A DNA stretch of 64,000 bases from Marivirga harenae (GCF_030534335.1 NZ_CP130565.1:2439501-2503500), one strand, 5' to 3'. Shown: positions 8,126 to 18,320, counted from the stretch's first letter. Program-made: numbers and translations. The notes: generated by a model not told the origin, from the letters alone.

Positions 8126-10438
8126 TTATCTATCTACTTTGTTTAAATCTACTATTTGAACCTCTACTCTTCTATTTTCAGCTGGGTTTTTGGTGTCAGC
8201 TTTAGTAGATCCGTAACCTTTAGCAATAATTCTTCTTCTCACCACTCCTTTATAGTTGAAGAAATTAACCACTTCAATTGCTCTTTTATTAGATAATTTG
8301 CGGTTAAATTCCGGATCGCCTTCTGCAGAGGCATAGCCTGATATTTGAATACCAAGAGCTTCATTCTCTTGAAGATGCTCATAAATCTCCTGTAGGCTTT
8401 GTTTATATTTATCGTCAAAATTAGCAGCTCCTACATCAAAATATATTTTATATATTGGCTCCAGCAATGACTTATCATATTTTGCTTCAGGTTTTTGAGT
8501 TTTATCTCTTTTCTGCTTTTTAGCTTCTTCTGTTACGTACATGGTAGGAAGTGAATAGATAGTTTCGCCTTCAACTACTCTACTTTTTAAAGTAGTAGTA
8601 TCGCTTTCATCATAGTAGTATGTTCTGCTAGCTATTTCCATTTCATCTTCATTGGCCTCGAAATTCACATTTTCGATCGGATTTACTGAATACATCAAAT
8701 CCATCATATAGTTAAAGGCTGCTGTGTCCTCTGCTGCAATTATGGCGTCCATCATGTCATATACGTCCAAACTATCACTCTGAACCAGCATGGCTTCATT
8801 GGCTTGCCTTGGTGAATAGGTGCCTTCTTGTTTGGTGTCATAAAAGGCGTTATTCACTGACACTTCCTGTCCCACCACCACATCAAACTGCTTGATCAAT
8901 TTTAGATTGATTTTTTGATACAGCTCGTAAAAGTAGGTTTGATTGGGTACGTTGATATTCAATGTGTATGGCAAATACCCTTCTGATTCTATGATTAAGT
9001 CATAGTTTTTCCCAGGAGGCAAGATAATCAAATAGTTGCCTGTTTTTGGGTCAGGATCGTACACATAGTCCACTTTTGTGTTATTTTCATTATCCACCAA
9101 CTTTATCTTGGTTGGTACAGGTTGTTCGTCTTCGCCAGCTGTAATTTTACCTTTCAACATGGTTAGTGGGATGTTGGCATATTTCTCAGGCATGTCAAAG
9201 ATATAAATATCTTGACCTCCATAACCACCTTCTCTGTCAGAAGAGAAGTATCCTTTGCTTCCATCAGCTGATAAGGTGAAATAATTATCGTTTAGTGGCG
9301 TATTGATTGGGTAGCCCATATTTTCTGGATTTGTCCATTTTCCCCCTAGCACATTTGTTTTGAAAATATCTCGACCTCCCATGGAATTTGAACCATTTGA
9401 TGTAAAGTACAAAGTTTTCATATCTGGGTGGATAAATGGAGCATCTTCGTCATACTTGGTATTTACTTCCGGTCCAAGGTTTGCAATATTTCCCCATTTT
9501 CCGTTTCCAGTATTTTCAGCAACCCAAATATCCATTCCACCATATCCACCAGGTCGGTTACTGGCAAAATATATTTTCTTACCATCGGGCGTAATTGAAC
9601 CAGTACTTTCCAAATCTCGTGAATTCAGGCCATCGATTGCTGATGGTTGGCTCCAACCATTTCCTTCTTTTCGCATGATGTATAGATTACCTTTGTTTCC
9701 AGACCCGATGAAAACCAACATTTGTTGTCCATCGGGAGATATACCAGCCGTGCCAACATTTTCATCAGTTCGGATTTCTATCTTGTTTGGTTCGCCCCAA
9801 TCTCCTGAGGATTTATAAGTGATATAAACTTCTTCTGCTGACCTACCGGTTCTTGCGTTTGGTCGTAAAGAGGTAAAAGCCATTACTGACTGGTCTGCTG
9901 AGACTACAGGATTGTATTCGGTGAACTCAGAATTGATAGGAGGAGCCATTCTTTGTATATTAATATCTTTTTTCTGCCCCATTAACCGTTTAGCATTCTC
10001 TACTTGAGTGAGTTCCAAAAGGACTTCTGATCGGATTTTTGCATCACTTTCTCCAAGGCTTTTCAGATACTGATTGTAATACTTACTTGCTTTTTCTAGC
10101 ATCAAATTTTTGTGAAAAGCTTGAGCCATATAATAAGAAGCATCTTTTGGTAAATTAGAAAAGTCCACTTGCTTTTCTAAATTATTGAATATTGCAGAAG
10201 CTTTTAATTGATCAGATGCATTGGGCATTTTTAAGTATGATACACCCAACATATAATTTACGTAAGGCTCATTGGCTCCTAATTCAACTGCTTCGGATAA
10301 AGATTTAATGGCGCCTTCGTAATTTTGAATTTTAAAAAGATTTTCACCTCTATAGATTAGGTCATCTATTTTATTCTGTTGGGCAAAAACCATTGTAGAA
10401 ATGCTTATGAAGAATAATACAATAAGTGATTTTTTCAT
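8126..10438 (-). CDS. PorE-like OmpA-family protein (TPR, PD40 propeller, CRD, OmpA-C)
   Basis: 770 residues. A signal peptide (cleavage near VFAQQ) is followed by TPR-like helices (about 25-140) and WD40/PD40-type propeller blades (about 170-420; repeats such as IYFASNRPGGYGGMDIW, LYFTSNGSNSMGGRDIF and GYFSSDREGGYGGQDIY). A carboxypeptidase-regulatory-like domain (about 427-520), a low-complexity acidic stretch and a C-terminal OmpA peptidoglycan-binding domain (about 656-768; NRKLSNKRAIEVVNFF, NRRVEV) complete it. This domain order is that of P. gingivalis PorE, which links the T9SS to peptidoglycan. Here the signal lacks a lipobox, unlike PorE. The minus-strand order PorP/SprF, M48 protease, PorE-like protein, divergent from a CHU_C adhesin, supports a T9SS role. 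It could instead be one of several paralogues serving a particular adhesin. Confidence 0.88.
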   Translation of the reverse strand: MKKSLIVLFFISISTMVFAQQNKIDDLIYRGENLFKIQNYEGAIKSLSEAVELGANEPYVNYMLGVSYLKMPNASDQLKASAIFNNLEKQVDFSNLPKDASYYMAQAFHKNLMLEKASKYYNQYLKSLGESDAKIRSEVLLELTQVENAKRLMGQKKDINIQRMAPPINSEFTEYNPVVSADQSVMAFTSLRPNARTGRSAEEVYITYKSSGDWGEPNKIEIRTDENVGTAGISPDGQQMLVFIGSGNKGNLYIMRKEGNGWSQPSAIDGLNSRDLESTGSITPDGKKIYFASNRPGGYGGMDIWVAENTGNGKWGNIANLGPEVNTKYDEDAPFIHPDMKTLYFTSNGSNSMGGRDIFKTNVLGGKWTNPENMGYPINTPLNDNYFTLSADGSKGYFSSDREGGYGGQDIYIFDMPEKYANIPLTMLKGKITAGEDEQPVPTKIKLVDNENNTKVDYVYDPDPKTGNYLIILPPGKNYDLIIESEGYLPYTLNINVPNQTYFYELYQKINLKLIKQFDVVVGQEVSVNNAFYDTKQEGTYSPRQANEAMLVQSDSLDVYDMMDAIIAAEDTAAFNYMMDLMYSVNPIENVNFEANEDEMEIASRTYYYDESDTTTLKSRVVEGETIYSLPTMYVTEEAKKQKRDKTQKPEAKYDKSLLEPIYKIYFDVGAANFDDKYKQSLQEIYEHLQENEALGIQISGYASAEGDPEFNRKLSNKRAIEVVNFFNYKGVVRRRIIAKGYGSTKADTKNPAENRRVEVQIVDLNKVDR

Positions 10439-10603
10439 AATAATATACTTTATAATTATTTTTGGCTTGATTTAGCTTCGATAATACTCTTTCTCAACGT
10501 AATTTAATTATTTACTGTTATTTCAAGAAATATAACCATTTAAAGTGGCATTAGTATTATTGTGCCATAAAGATAATTTTTTTCTTTAAAAATAATACAA
10601 TCC

Positions 10604-11848
10604 TTATTTGTGCTTATCGATGGCCCTTAGCCTTTGCAACAAAGGAGGATGTGAGTAATGAAAGAATACGTACAGTTTATGTGGTTTTAAATTGCTTAAA
10701 CTATCAACTGACAGCTTTTTAAGCGCATCTTGCAAGGCATCCCCATTGTAAGTAATTGCAGCAAATTCATCTGCCTGATATTCATGTTTTCGACTAATGA
10801 AATTGGAGAATAAAGACAAAACCAAACTGACAGGGGTGTAGATGATCCCGAACGCTATAAAATTTACAGGAAAGCTCAAGTGTTCAGCTCCCAAGGCCTG
10901 GCTTAATTCTGGATTAAAAATCATAAATGACATAATTAACAGCATTGCTCCAGTCTGTAATACCCCGCTTATCATTCCTGAAATTGTGTGTTTCTTTTTA
11001 TTATGTCCAACTTCATGTGCTAAAATAGCAACTAATTCCTCTTCAGTATGCTTTTCAAGCAGTGTGTCAAACAAGACGATTTTCTTTCTTTTTCCAAATC
11101 CTGAAAAAAAGGCATTGGCCTTTGACGATCTTTTGGAACCATCCATAATGTAGATATTGTCAATTGGGAATTCAACGGATTTCCCATATGCCATAATTTT
11201 TTCTCTTAACGAGCCCTCTTCAAGTGGAATTAATTTATTGAATAGTGGTAAAATCCAGCTGGTATAGAAAAAATTTGCCCCGATCATGAATACAGTAATC
11301 ACGATCCAAAATATCCACCAAAATGATTGGCCGATCCATGTGATAAGAAAAACCAGTACACTTAATAGTATACCACCTACTATAATGGTTAATAAGTAAC
11401 TCTTTAATTTGTCTTTCCAGAATAGGGAAGGGGTCATTTTATTAAAACCGAACTTCTCTTCTATCTTGAAAGTGGAATACCACTGCCATGGAATATTCCA
11501 TATGTCGTTTAAAACATATATGATACCGAAAAAAGCCAAGGTTTGAGTTATGACCGAGCCAAAATATTGTCTTACATAAGAATCTAAATCCCCAAATATG
11601 CCTAAAGCTAGTACTAACAGCATTATTACTAAACTTGAAAAGCCGCTCCACAATCCAAATTTCGTGTTCGCTCGCTGATATTGTATTGCTTTTTGATACT
11701 TCTCTTCATCAAAAATATCCTGTAAATCAGCAGGTAATTTAGAATTTGCTTTTTTGTAATTTAGTAAATCAACTATAGTATTTAGCGCATAGTCTAAAAC
11801 TACCACCAAAAGAATGATCGTAAAGAATTGATCTGAGTTAAAAATCAT
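10604..11848 (-). CDS. M48 family membrane metalloprotease (Ste24 / CAAX protease 1 type)
   Basis: 414 residues. An integral membrane zinc endopeptidase of the Ste24 family. The zinc motif HEVGH lies near residues 276-280 within VAILAHEVGHNKKKH, and the third ligand region is RKHEYQADEFA near 353. Several hydrophobic helices precede and follow it, which is the Ste24 topology, and the length is near that of the eukaryotic enzyme. In bacteria these proteases are thought to take part in membrane or lipoprotein quality control; no prenylated substrate is expected. The gene starts 8 bases after the PorP/SprF stop, so the two are probably co-transcribed. Whether it processes T9SS components is unknown. 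Confidence 0.92.
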   Translation of the reverse strand: MIFNSDQFFTIILLVVVLDYALNTIVDLLNYKKANSKLPADLQDIFDEEKYQKAIQYQRANTKFGLWSGFSSLVIMLLVLALGIFGDLDSYVRQYFGSVITQTLAFFGIIYVLNDIWNIPWQWYSTFKIEEKFGFNKMTPSLFWKDKLKSYLLTIIVGGILLSVLVFLITWIGQSFWWIFWIVITVFMIGANFFYTSWILPLFNKLIPLEEGSLREKIMAYGKSVEFPIDNIYIMDGSKRSSKANAFFSGFGKRKKIVLFDTLLEKHTEEELVAILAHEVGHNKKKHTISGMISGVLQTGAMLLIMSFMIFNPELSQALGAEHLSFPVNFIAFGIIYTPVSLVLSLFSNFISRKHEYQADEFAAITYNGDALQDALKKLSVDSLSNLKPHKLYVFFHYSHPPLLQRLRAIDKHK

Positions 11849-11856
11849 GAGTTAGA

Positions 11857-12900
11857 TTAAAATTTCGGACAAGGTATTACCAATTTGTCAGCTGGTGGTC
11901 TCCTGGGATCAGTAAGTGAGAGCACATAAGTGATAGAGATTTCATGAGCACCGCCACTCCTAATTCCCAAATCAGATAAAGTGTAATCAAAACTATAACC
12001 AATAGCCAACTTTTCATAAGAGTAACCCACTAATGCTACTAAAGATTCCGATGCCGAAAATCCAGTTGGAGTATTGAACGGTATTCCTCTATACCAAAGG
12101 CCAACAACCATAGGCTCAAGCGTGCTGTAAAGGCCTAGGTCTAATTGTTGAAAACTGCCTTGCATCTTAAACTGAGCTGTAGGACTAATACTTCTTTCAT
12201 CTCCATTTTTAGTAAATCCTTTTCTGTAACCTGTTGGTAATGGGATTCTGTAACCTAGATGAAATGAATGCTTCATGGGCAGTCGGCTCGCATCTCCTAG
12301 AATGGATTGATTCGGTTGATTTAAATGAAATACTGAATAGCCCAACCAAAAATTTTCGGAGTAGAGCACTCCACCAAAAGATAGGTCAAAAAATGTTTTG
12401 CTAGGTCCGGCAGAAGTCTCTCCGGTTGGATTTTGAAAACTTTGAGTGTCAGGATCCCATTGATCACCAAAGGTTAAATTTCCAAAATTTAAATTTCTAT
12501 TATAGACTCCAACTTGAACTCCCGGCCTAAAAGTTAGAGTTTCGGTTAGTCTAAGTTGATATGCATATTGTGCACCCACTGATGTAGATCTAAGTCCAAC
12601 AATGCCTTCCTCATCTCTGGAGATTATTAGTCCCACACCACTTCTTAATCTGTCAAAATAGTGATCAAAATAGGCAGAGTAGGTGACAAAATTAGCATTA
12701 ATACTTGGCCATTGGTTTCTGTAGTTGATTCCTGCACGGCTCATTTGAGTATTTCCGGCAAAGGCAGGGTTTAGATATAAGGGTGCCGCATAGAATTGAG
12801 AAAACTGCGGGTCCTGTGCTTTTATTTCATTTGAACCAATAAAATAAAAACTCAATAGCAATATTATAAATAAACTTCTTCTTTTTAATTTATTTTGCAC
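11857..12900 (-). CDS. PorP/SprF family type IX secretion membrane protein
   Basis: 347 residues. A signal peptide (cleavage near IKAQD) is followed directly by the PorP/SprF hallmark QDPQFSQFYAAPLYLNPAFAG and a beta-barrel rich in Gly and aromatic residues. SprF-like proteins are required for export of cargo with type-B (CHU_C) C-terminal domains. Exactly such a cargo is encoded divergently at 13157, so they are a likely matched pair. The start is GTG at 12898-12900. No in-frame ATG exists before residue 60, and the signal peptide fits this start. Confidence 0.93.
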   Translation of the reverse strand: MQNKLKRRSLFIILLLSFYFIGSNEIKAQDPQFSQFYAAPLYLNPAFAGNTQMSRAGINYRNQWPSINANFVTYSAYFDHYFDRLRSGVGLIISRDEEGIVGLRSTSVGAQYAYQLRLTETLTFRPGVQVGVYNRNLNFGNLTFGDQWDPDTQSFQNPTGETSAGPSKTFFDLSFGGVLYSENFWLGYSVFHLNQPNQSILGDASRLPMKHSFHLGYRIPLPTGYRKGFTKNGDERSISPTAQFKMQGSFQQLDLGLYSTLEPMVVGLWYRGIPFNTPTGFSASESLVALVGYSYEKLAIGYSFDYTLSDLGIRSGGAHEISITYVLSLTDPRRPPADKLVIPCPKF

Positions 12901-12904
12901 AACA

Positions 12905-12912
12905 CAAATTTA
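12905..12912 (-). promoter_or_regulatory. Possible -7 box very close to the PorP/SprF start
   Basis: The minus strand reads TAAATTTG, matching TAnnTTTG, but only four bases separate it from the GTG start. If used, the transcript would be almost leaderless, so this may be chance in AT-rich DNA. Confidence 0.25.
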
Positions 12913-13156
12913 AATTCAAAATTTTATCGAAAGATAGGAAATTAGATAGAAAGACAGATATTCAAGATAAAAATTTTATTAAATTCTGTTATAAAATTGA
13001 AAAACAGTAAATTGTTCCCTTCTTTATCTATTTATTTTTAAATTTCGATTTAATACTTAAAACGATCTTTTTTTTAAAATCATATATTTATAAAAAAAGA
13101 AAATTTATCTGATTTGTTTTACGTTATTCAGGTTAAGGTTATCAACGTCCGATTGT

Positions 13157-16100
13157 ATGAAAAGTAGTTTGCTTAAGTTTGTGTTTGTTTTCTTGCTGTG
13201 TAGTACCCAAACAGTGTTTTCTCAAGATTTTTCAGAGTCTTTTTGGTTTTTTGGCAATACAAGTGATGCTGTACAATTTGATAAAAACAGTGGCAGACAA
13301 GCCTTACTTATTGAAAACCAAGCCACTCCTTTTGGAAACAATGGTACTGCTGTGGCGACAAATGCTGTAGATGGCCAATTGTTGTTTTATACGGATGGCG
13401 CTGTAATTTATGGGAAAAACCATTTGGTTTTGCCAGGAGGAAATGCCATCGGTGCTGATAATTCATTAAGACATCCGGTGACAATTGTACCTTCTAATAA
13501 TCCAAATGATGACATTTTCTTTGTCTATCTAATTAACTCATCTGGTGATTTACAAGTATTAAGCGTTGATATGGCTCTTGGAGAATTTGGAGAAGCAACT
13601 GCTTCTCCTCAAGGTACGGGCTTCTCTAATTTGGCTGAATTTGTTAGTTCTTATAGACTTGGGGATAGTTATTTTCTTGTTTTTCAATCCGATAATAGAT
13701 TGGAAATGGCACAAGTACAAAATGACGGGAGCTTATTAAGTATTGCTGATCATCAAATCTCAGTAGAATTTAGTTTAACTAATGCGAGCTTAAGAGCTCA
13801 AGGGAGTGATACTATACAATTTGCTCTATCATCAAATAATGTAAACGGAAGCCCGAAAAATATTGTATTGTTTGATTTAGATGTATCCGATATTTCAAAT
13901 CCGACATTTCAAAATGAAAATATTCTGCCAAATACAGGAGCTGTAGGTCAATTAATTACTGATTTGGAATGGTCTATAGGAGGTAGAAATTTATACTACA
14001 GCCGCAATAATCTAAATACAGGCGAAGGTCGATTAATTCAGTTAAACCTGGATAGTGCAAGCGCTGAAAACATTTTGAATAGACCTGTTTCTTCGCTTGA
14101 CGCATTGAAAAATGGACCAGATGGAAATTTGTACTTTTTGTATAATAATGGAGCAGAAGAGTTTTTAAGTAGAATAATAAATGCTGATTCAATTCCTGAC
14201 TCTCTATCAATTGAATGGAATTTACTTAATGGCAATACCTTTGGTCAAGCACGAAATCTACCAAATATTGCACCTCCAGCACTTTTGGATGGTAATGTTG
14301 GCTTTGACTGGTATGCGTCAGCACTTAATCAAACGGTTTGTCAAAACAATCCGGTTTCTTTCTTTGCAGATTACGGAAATTTGGATGATATCACCTCCCT
14401 TTCTTGGGATTTTGGAAATGGACAAACCTCCGATGCCATAAGCCCGAATGTTATTTATGAAGATCCTGGGCAGTATAATGTGATCTTGACAATAAATGCA
14501 GGTGGCAATTTTTTCATAGATTCTGCAGCTGTTACAGTTAATCAATTTGATTCAGAGGTCCAGCTCCAGGATACCACTGTTTGTGAACTGCCATTAGAAA
14601 ATTATGGCCCAACTCTTTCCGATGGTTCCCAACCTGATGAAGTGGTTTGGATCAATCCTGACCCAGAGAAATTTACTGATAATGGGGATGGAACAGCTAC
14701 TTTCCAACAGTCTGGGGTTTATTCTGCAGCGGTTACAGTCGGAAATTGCACCATTACAGCCAGTTTTGAGCTCACTCTTTTTGAAGAGCAGAAACAACTA
14801 GCTAATTTTTGGTACTTTGGTGATGGCGCAGGAATTGATTTTAATAATGATGCAGGGCCACTGGCGGTCACAGACGGGAATATTGAGGCATCTGAGGGTT
14901 GTACGACCGTTTCTGATGATAATGGCGATTTATTGTTTTATACCAATGGTGATGTGATTTGGGATGCTAATCATCAAATAATGGCGAATGGAACGGATTT
15001 AGGTGGTGACCCTGATGCTTCGCAGGGCGTCATTGCTGTTGCTCATGGAGCTGATCCTTCTCTATTTTACTTATTCCTTAATGAAGATGTCAGTTCAGGC
15101 ACCAATATTTTTTCTTATGCTTTGGTCGATCTGAAATTGAATGAAGGCTCTGGAGATGTTGTTTTAAAAGGCAGAAAGATTTACAGTAGAAGTACTGAGA
15201 AAGTGGCTGCACAGGGTATTGAAAATACCAATGTTTTGACCCATGAAATTGGAAGTAATAGCTACAGGCTTTATCCAGTAAATGATCAAGGGATAAATGC
15301 AGCTGAATTCATTTCTCAGGGAAGCGATTATTTCTCATCTTCATCAGCTAATGGTTATTTGAAATATGCTGCAGGTGGAGATAAAGTGGCACAGGCCTAT
15401 AACTCGGGAGGTGCTTTTATTGATTACCTAAGAAGGGATAGCACAGGTAATTGGGAGGAAGCTTTACTTGATGTTAACTTTGGAGGGACGGTATATGGAA
15501 TTGAATTTTCTCCAAGCGCCAATTTATTGTACGCTACCATAAGCAATGGTCAAAATTCATTGTTACTGCAAATTCCTGTAAATGATGACTACACAATTGA
15601 CCAAATAGAGAATCCTGATAGTGTAACAGTGGCAGATTTGAATTTTGAAGCTGGGGCTATACAAACAGGACCAAATGGGCAAATATACATCGCAGCAAAT
15701 AATAGCCCTGATGTATTCACTTTAGGATCTCCTGACCAGAGATTTGATCCTGACAATGGAGCGAATTTGGCATCTGCTTTACAGCCCTTTAATTTGGCAG
15801 GAAGAAACAGTAGACTGGGGCTCCCTAACTTTGTTCAAAACTTATCCACCCCAGACCAAGAACCTTCAATTAATGTACTAGCTGGTTGTACCTCTGACCC
15901 TATAATTTTACAAGGAGTTGGAAAAACAAGTTTTGATCAGTTTAGCTGGACAATTACTCCTGAAGGAAGTTCAAATAGTGTTTATACGTCCAGCAATCAG
16001 AATGACACTTTAGATATTAATTTGGACCCTGGAGTGTATGAAGCGTCATTGAGAATTACCAATCAGTGTGGTTATGACGAACTTTTAGTTGAAAATTTTG

Positions 16101-18304
16101 AATTGTTTGCTAGTCCTGATGTAAGCAATGTAATAACGCCCAGAACCTTTTGTGGGAACAGTCTTACTTTAGGAGAGGATATCGTAGATGAGCCTGGCCA
16201 TACCTACTTATGGAGTACTGGCGCAACTACTCAGACTATTGACGTGACTGCAACAGGTAATTATACAGTCACTATCATAAGTGCAAATGGTTGTACCTCT
16301 ACAGCTGAAATTTTTGTAGGGCCGCCTTACGATGTTGATTTAGGGGGTGACAGAACGATTTGTCAAGATGAGAATCTTAGATTAAATGCTGGGGGTAATG
16401 CAAATACGTACCGCTGGTTTGTTGACAATGTGCAGCAGTCAGCTTCTGGACAAAATTTTAATGTGAATACAAGTCTTGCAGGAACATTTTTAATTAGAGT
16501 TGAAATCCCAGACCCCTTAGATCCTAGCTGTTTCGCAGTAGATGAAATTGAGGTGGTGGTCAATGAAAATCCTATTATAACATTAGGAAATATAATCAAT
16601 CCTAGTTGCGGAAATGCAGATGGTTCAATTGAAATTACCAATACATCTGGTGGATCGGGAGACTTTACTATTTCATGGTCAGGTGCAACAGCAGTGCCAG
16701 ATAATGAAACAAATCCGACTAATTTAGAGGCTGGAACTTATAATCTTACAGTTACTGATAATTTAACCAATTGTAGCGCCACTGAAACGGTGGCTTTGAC
16801 CAATGACGATTTTAATGTAAATGTAAGTCAAACAACTGATTGCGAGCCAAGCAATCAATCTATTGAAGTAATGCTTTCTACAGGTACAGGTACACTTAAC
16901 CCCGATTACGTATGGGAGATTGTTGATCAATCTGGAAGTGTTATTCAAAATGGATCATCAGCGATAACGCCTTTTACGGTTGGTGGTCTAAGTGAAGGAA
17001 GCTTCAGTATTGAAGTAGTAGATCAAAGTGGAACTGGATGCTTGGGAGTTGCTGATTTTAATATAGTTTTACCTGATTCTGTTGTTTTTAATCCTGATGA
17101 CAACGTATTTGGATGTGGTTCGGGATATGATTTATATGGATATTTGGAAGGCTTGAACAGCAATGCGACTTTTAGCATTTCTCCTAATCCAGCTGATTCA
17201 TCAAATGTTTCAGCAGGTACTTATGAAGTAACTGCTACTGAAACCTCGCTCTGTCCATCTACTGCAACAATCAATGTTGAATTAAGTCCGCAAGCTAATA
17301 TTTTAGATATAGAAAACATTATTAATTGTGAAGGCGGTAGGGAGTTAACCGTTATTTTAGATGGGCAAGATCCTAATGACTTTACTTTTAATTGGAGCAA
17401 TGGGGCTCAAGGCCAAAGTATAGTGGTAAATCAAACAGGGACTTATTCAGTCACTGTAAATCCTCGCGGAAACATTTCATGTGCGGAAGAAATGTCAATT
17501 GATGTTAATGAAAATTATGAGCCTTTGCAGGCCGACTTAGTATCTGAATTGAATTGTGATGACGGTACAATTCTCTTAATTGGAAGTGTCAGTGGAGCAA
17601 GTGGAAGCTACAATGTAAGCTTAACTAATGCTCAGGGGGTGAACATTCCGACAATAGATAATTCTCAAAATGAACTGGAATGGAATATAACTGAATCAGG
17701 TATCTATACGTTCACAGCAAATGATAATGGCCCTGGAGGATGTGATCCAGTAGTCATCACTAGAGAATTAACAGTGCAAGAAGTTTTTCAACCGGAAATT
17801 CAAAGTACTTATTTTATTTGCCCAACGGGCTTGGAATCGGAAAGAACAGTAACCTTAGACCCAGGTTCATTTGGAACTTATAGTTGGACACTTCCCGATG
17901 GAAGTACTTCTAGCAGCAGTACAATTATTGCAAATGAGCCAGGCGAATATAGAGTGCTATTAACTGCAGCGGGTTGCGAATATGATGTGACCGCAACAGT
18001 ATTGGAGGATTGCCAACCAAAAGTTTTTGCGCCAGATGCTATTAGACCTGCTAGTTCTGTTGCTCAAAATAGGGCATTCCGCGTCTTCGCTAATGATTAT
18101 GTTGGGGAATTTCAAATTATTATTTTCAACAGATGGGGGACTATAGTTTATGAATCAAATGATAAGAATTTTGAATGGGACGCTACTGACTTAAATGGTG
18201 CGGAAGTACCACAAGGATTATATGCCTATATTATCAATTTCAGAAGTGTTGAAGGTGATAGTAGAACTTATGAACAAAGGGGTGGAGTGAATGTAGTCAG
18301 GTAA
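13157..18304 (+). CDS. Giant T9SS adhesin-like protein with CHU_C (gliding-type) C-terminal domain
   Basis: 1715 residues, exported and probably surface-attached. A signal peptide (cleavage near VFSQ, residue 23) precedes a propeller-like module at about 25-390 and a PKD domain at about 395-450 (SLSWDFGNGQ, GQYNVILTI). A second copy of the propeller-like module follows at about 547-900 (compare FWFFGNTSDAVQFD with FWYFGDGAGIDFN, and GQLLFYTDG with GDLLFYTNG). Ig/PKD-like and SprB-type repeats follow (for example GTYNLTVTDNLTNC near 1195). The end (about 1623-1715) matches the CHU_C / gliding motility-associated domain: VFAPDAIRPA, FQIIIFNRWGTIVYES, GLYAYIINF. This is a type-B T9SS sorting signal. 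It is encoded divergently from PorP/SprF, its likely export partner. Binding target unknown. Confidence 0.92.
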   Translation: MKSSLLKFVFVFLLCSTQTVFSQDFSESFWFFGNTSDAVQFDKNSGRQALLIENQATPFGNNGTAVATNAVDGQLLFYTDGAVIYGKNHLVLPGGNAIGADNSLRHPVTIVPSNNPNDDIFFVYLINSSGDLQVLSVDMALGEFGEATASPQGTGFSNLAEFVSSYRLGDSYFLVFQSDNRLEMAQVQNDGSLLSIADHQISVEFSLTNASLRAQGSDTIQFALSSNNVNGSPKNIVLFDLDVSDISNPTFQNENILPNTGAVGQLITDLEWSIGGRNLYYSRNNLNTGEGRLIQLNLDSASAENILNRPVSSLDALKNGPDGNLYFLYNNGAEEFLSRIINADSIPDSLSIEWNLLNGNTFGQARNLPNIAPPALLDGNVGFDWYASALNQTVCQNNPVSFFADYGNLDDITSLSWDFGNGQTSDAISPNVIYEDPGQYNVILTINAGGNFFIDSAAVTVNQFDSEVQLQDTTVCELPLENYGPTLSDGSQPDEVVWINPDPEKFTDNGDGTATFQQSGVYSAAVTVGNCTITASFELTLFEEQKQLANFWYFGDGAGIDFNNDAGPLAVTDGNIEASEGCTTVSDDNGDLLFYTNGDVIWDANHQIMANGTDLGGDPDASQGVIAVAHGADPSLFYLFLNEDVSSGTNIFSYALVDLKLNEGSGDVVLKGRKIYSRSTEKVAAQGIENTNVLTHEIGSNSYRLYPVNDQGINAAEFISQGSDYFSSSSANGYLKYAAGGDKVAQAYNSGGAFIDYLRRDSTGNWEEALLDVNFGGTVYGIEFSPSANLLYATISNGQNSLLLQIPVNDDYTIDQIENPDSVTVADLNFEAGAIQTGPNGQIYIAANNSPDVFTLGSPDQRFDPDNGANLASALQPFNLAGRNSRLGLPNFVQNLSTPDQEPSINVLAGCTSDPIILQGVGKTSFDQFSWTITPEGSSNSVYTSSNQNDTLDINLDPGVYEASLRITNQCGYDELLVENFELFASPDVSNVITPRTFCGNSLTLGEDIVDEPGHTYLWSTGATTQTIDVTATGNYTVTIISANGCTSTAEIFVGPPYDVDLGGDRTICQDENLRLNAGGNANTYRWFVDNVQQSASGQNFNVNTSLAGTFLIRVEIPDPLDPSCFAVDEIEVVVNENPIITLGNIINPSCGNADGSIEITNTSGGSGDFTISWSGATAVPDNETNPTNLEAGTYNLTVTDNLTNCSATETVALTNDDFNVNVSQTTDCEPSNQSIEVMLSTGTGTLNPDYVWEIVDQSGSVIQNGSSAITPFTVGGLSEGSFSIEVVDQSGTGCLGVADFNIVLPDSVVFNPDDNVFGCGSGYDLYGYLEGLNSNATFSISPNPADSSNVSAGTYEVTATETSLCPSTATINVELSPQANILDIENIINCEGGRELTVILDGQDPNDFTFNWSNGAQGQSIVVNQTGTYSVTVNPRGNISCAEEMSIDVNENYEPLQADLVSELNCDDGTILLIGSVSGASGSYNVSLTNAQGVNIPTIDNSQNELEWNITESGIYTFTANDNGPGGCDPVVITRELTVQEVFQPEIQSTYFICPTGLESERTVTLDPGSFGTYSWTLPDGSTSSSSTIIANEPGEYRVLLTAAGCEYDVTATVLEDCQPKVFAPDAIRPASSVAQNRAFRVFANDYVGEFQIIIFNRWGTIVYESNDKNFEWDATDLNGAEVPQGLYAYIINFRSVEGDSRTYEQRGGVNVVR

Positions 18305-18320
18305 TACATAGCCTGACTAC
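18293..18320. terminator. Convergent hairpin overlapping both stop codons
   Basis: Perfect 9-bp stem GTAGTCAGG (18293-18301) / CCTGACTAC (18312-18320) with a 10-base loop. It spans the end of the adhesin gene and the end of the opposing thioesterase gene, so one stem could end both transcripts. Neither side has a long U-tract. Confidence 0.55.

Noticed and set aside
9360-9818. 152-residue plus-strand frame inside the PorE-like gene
   Set aside because: It lies wholly antisense to a well-supported multi-domain protein and shows no domain or start signal.
14318-14797. Short minus-strand frames inside the adhesin gene
   Set aside because: Antisense to continuous coding for PKD and propeller-like modules, with no conserved features.
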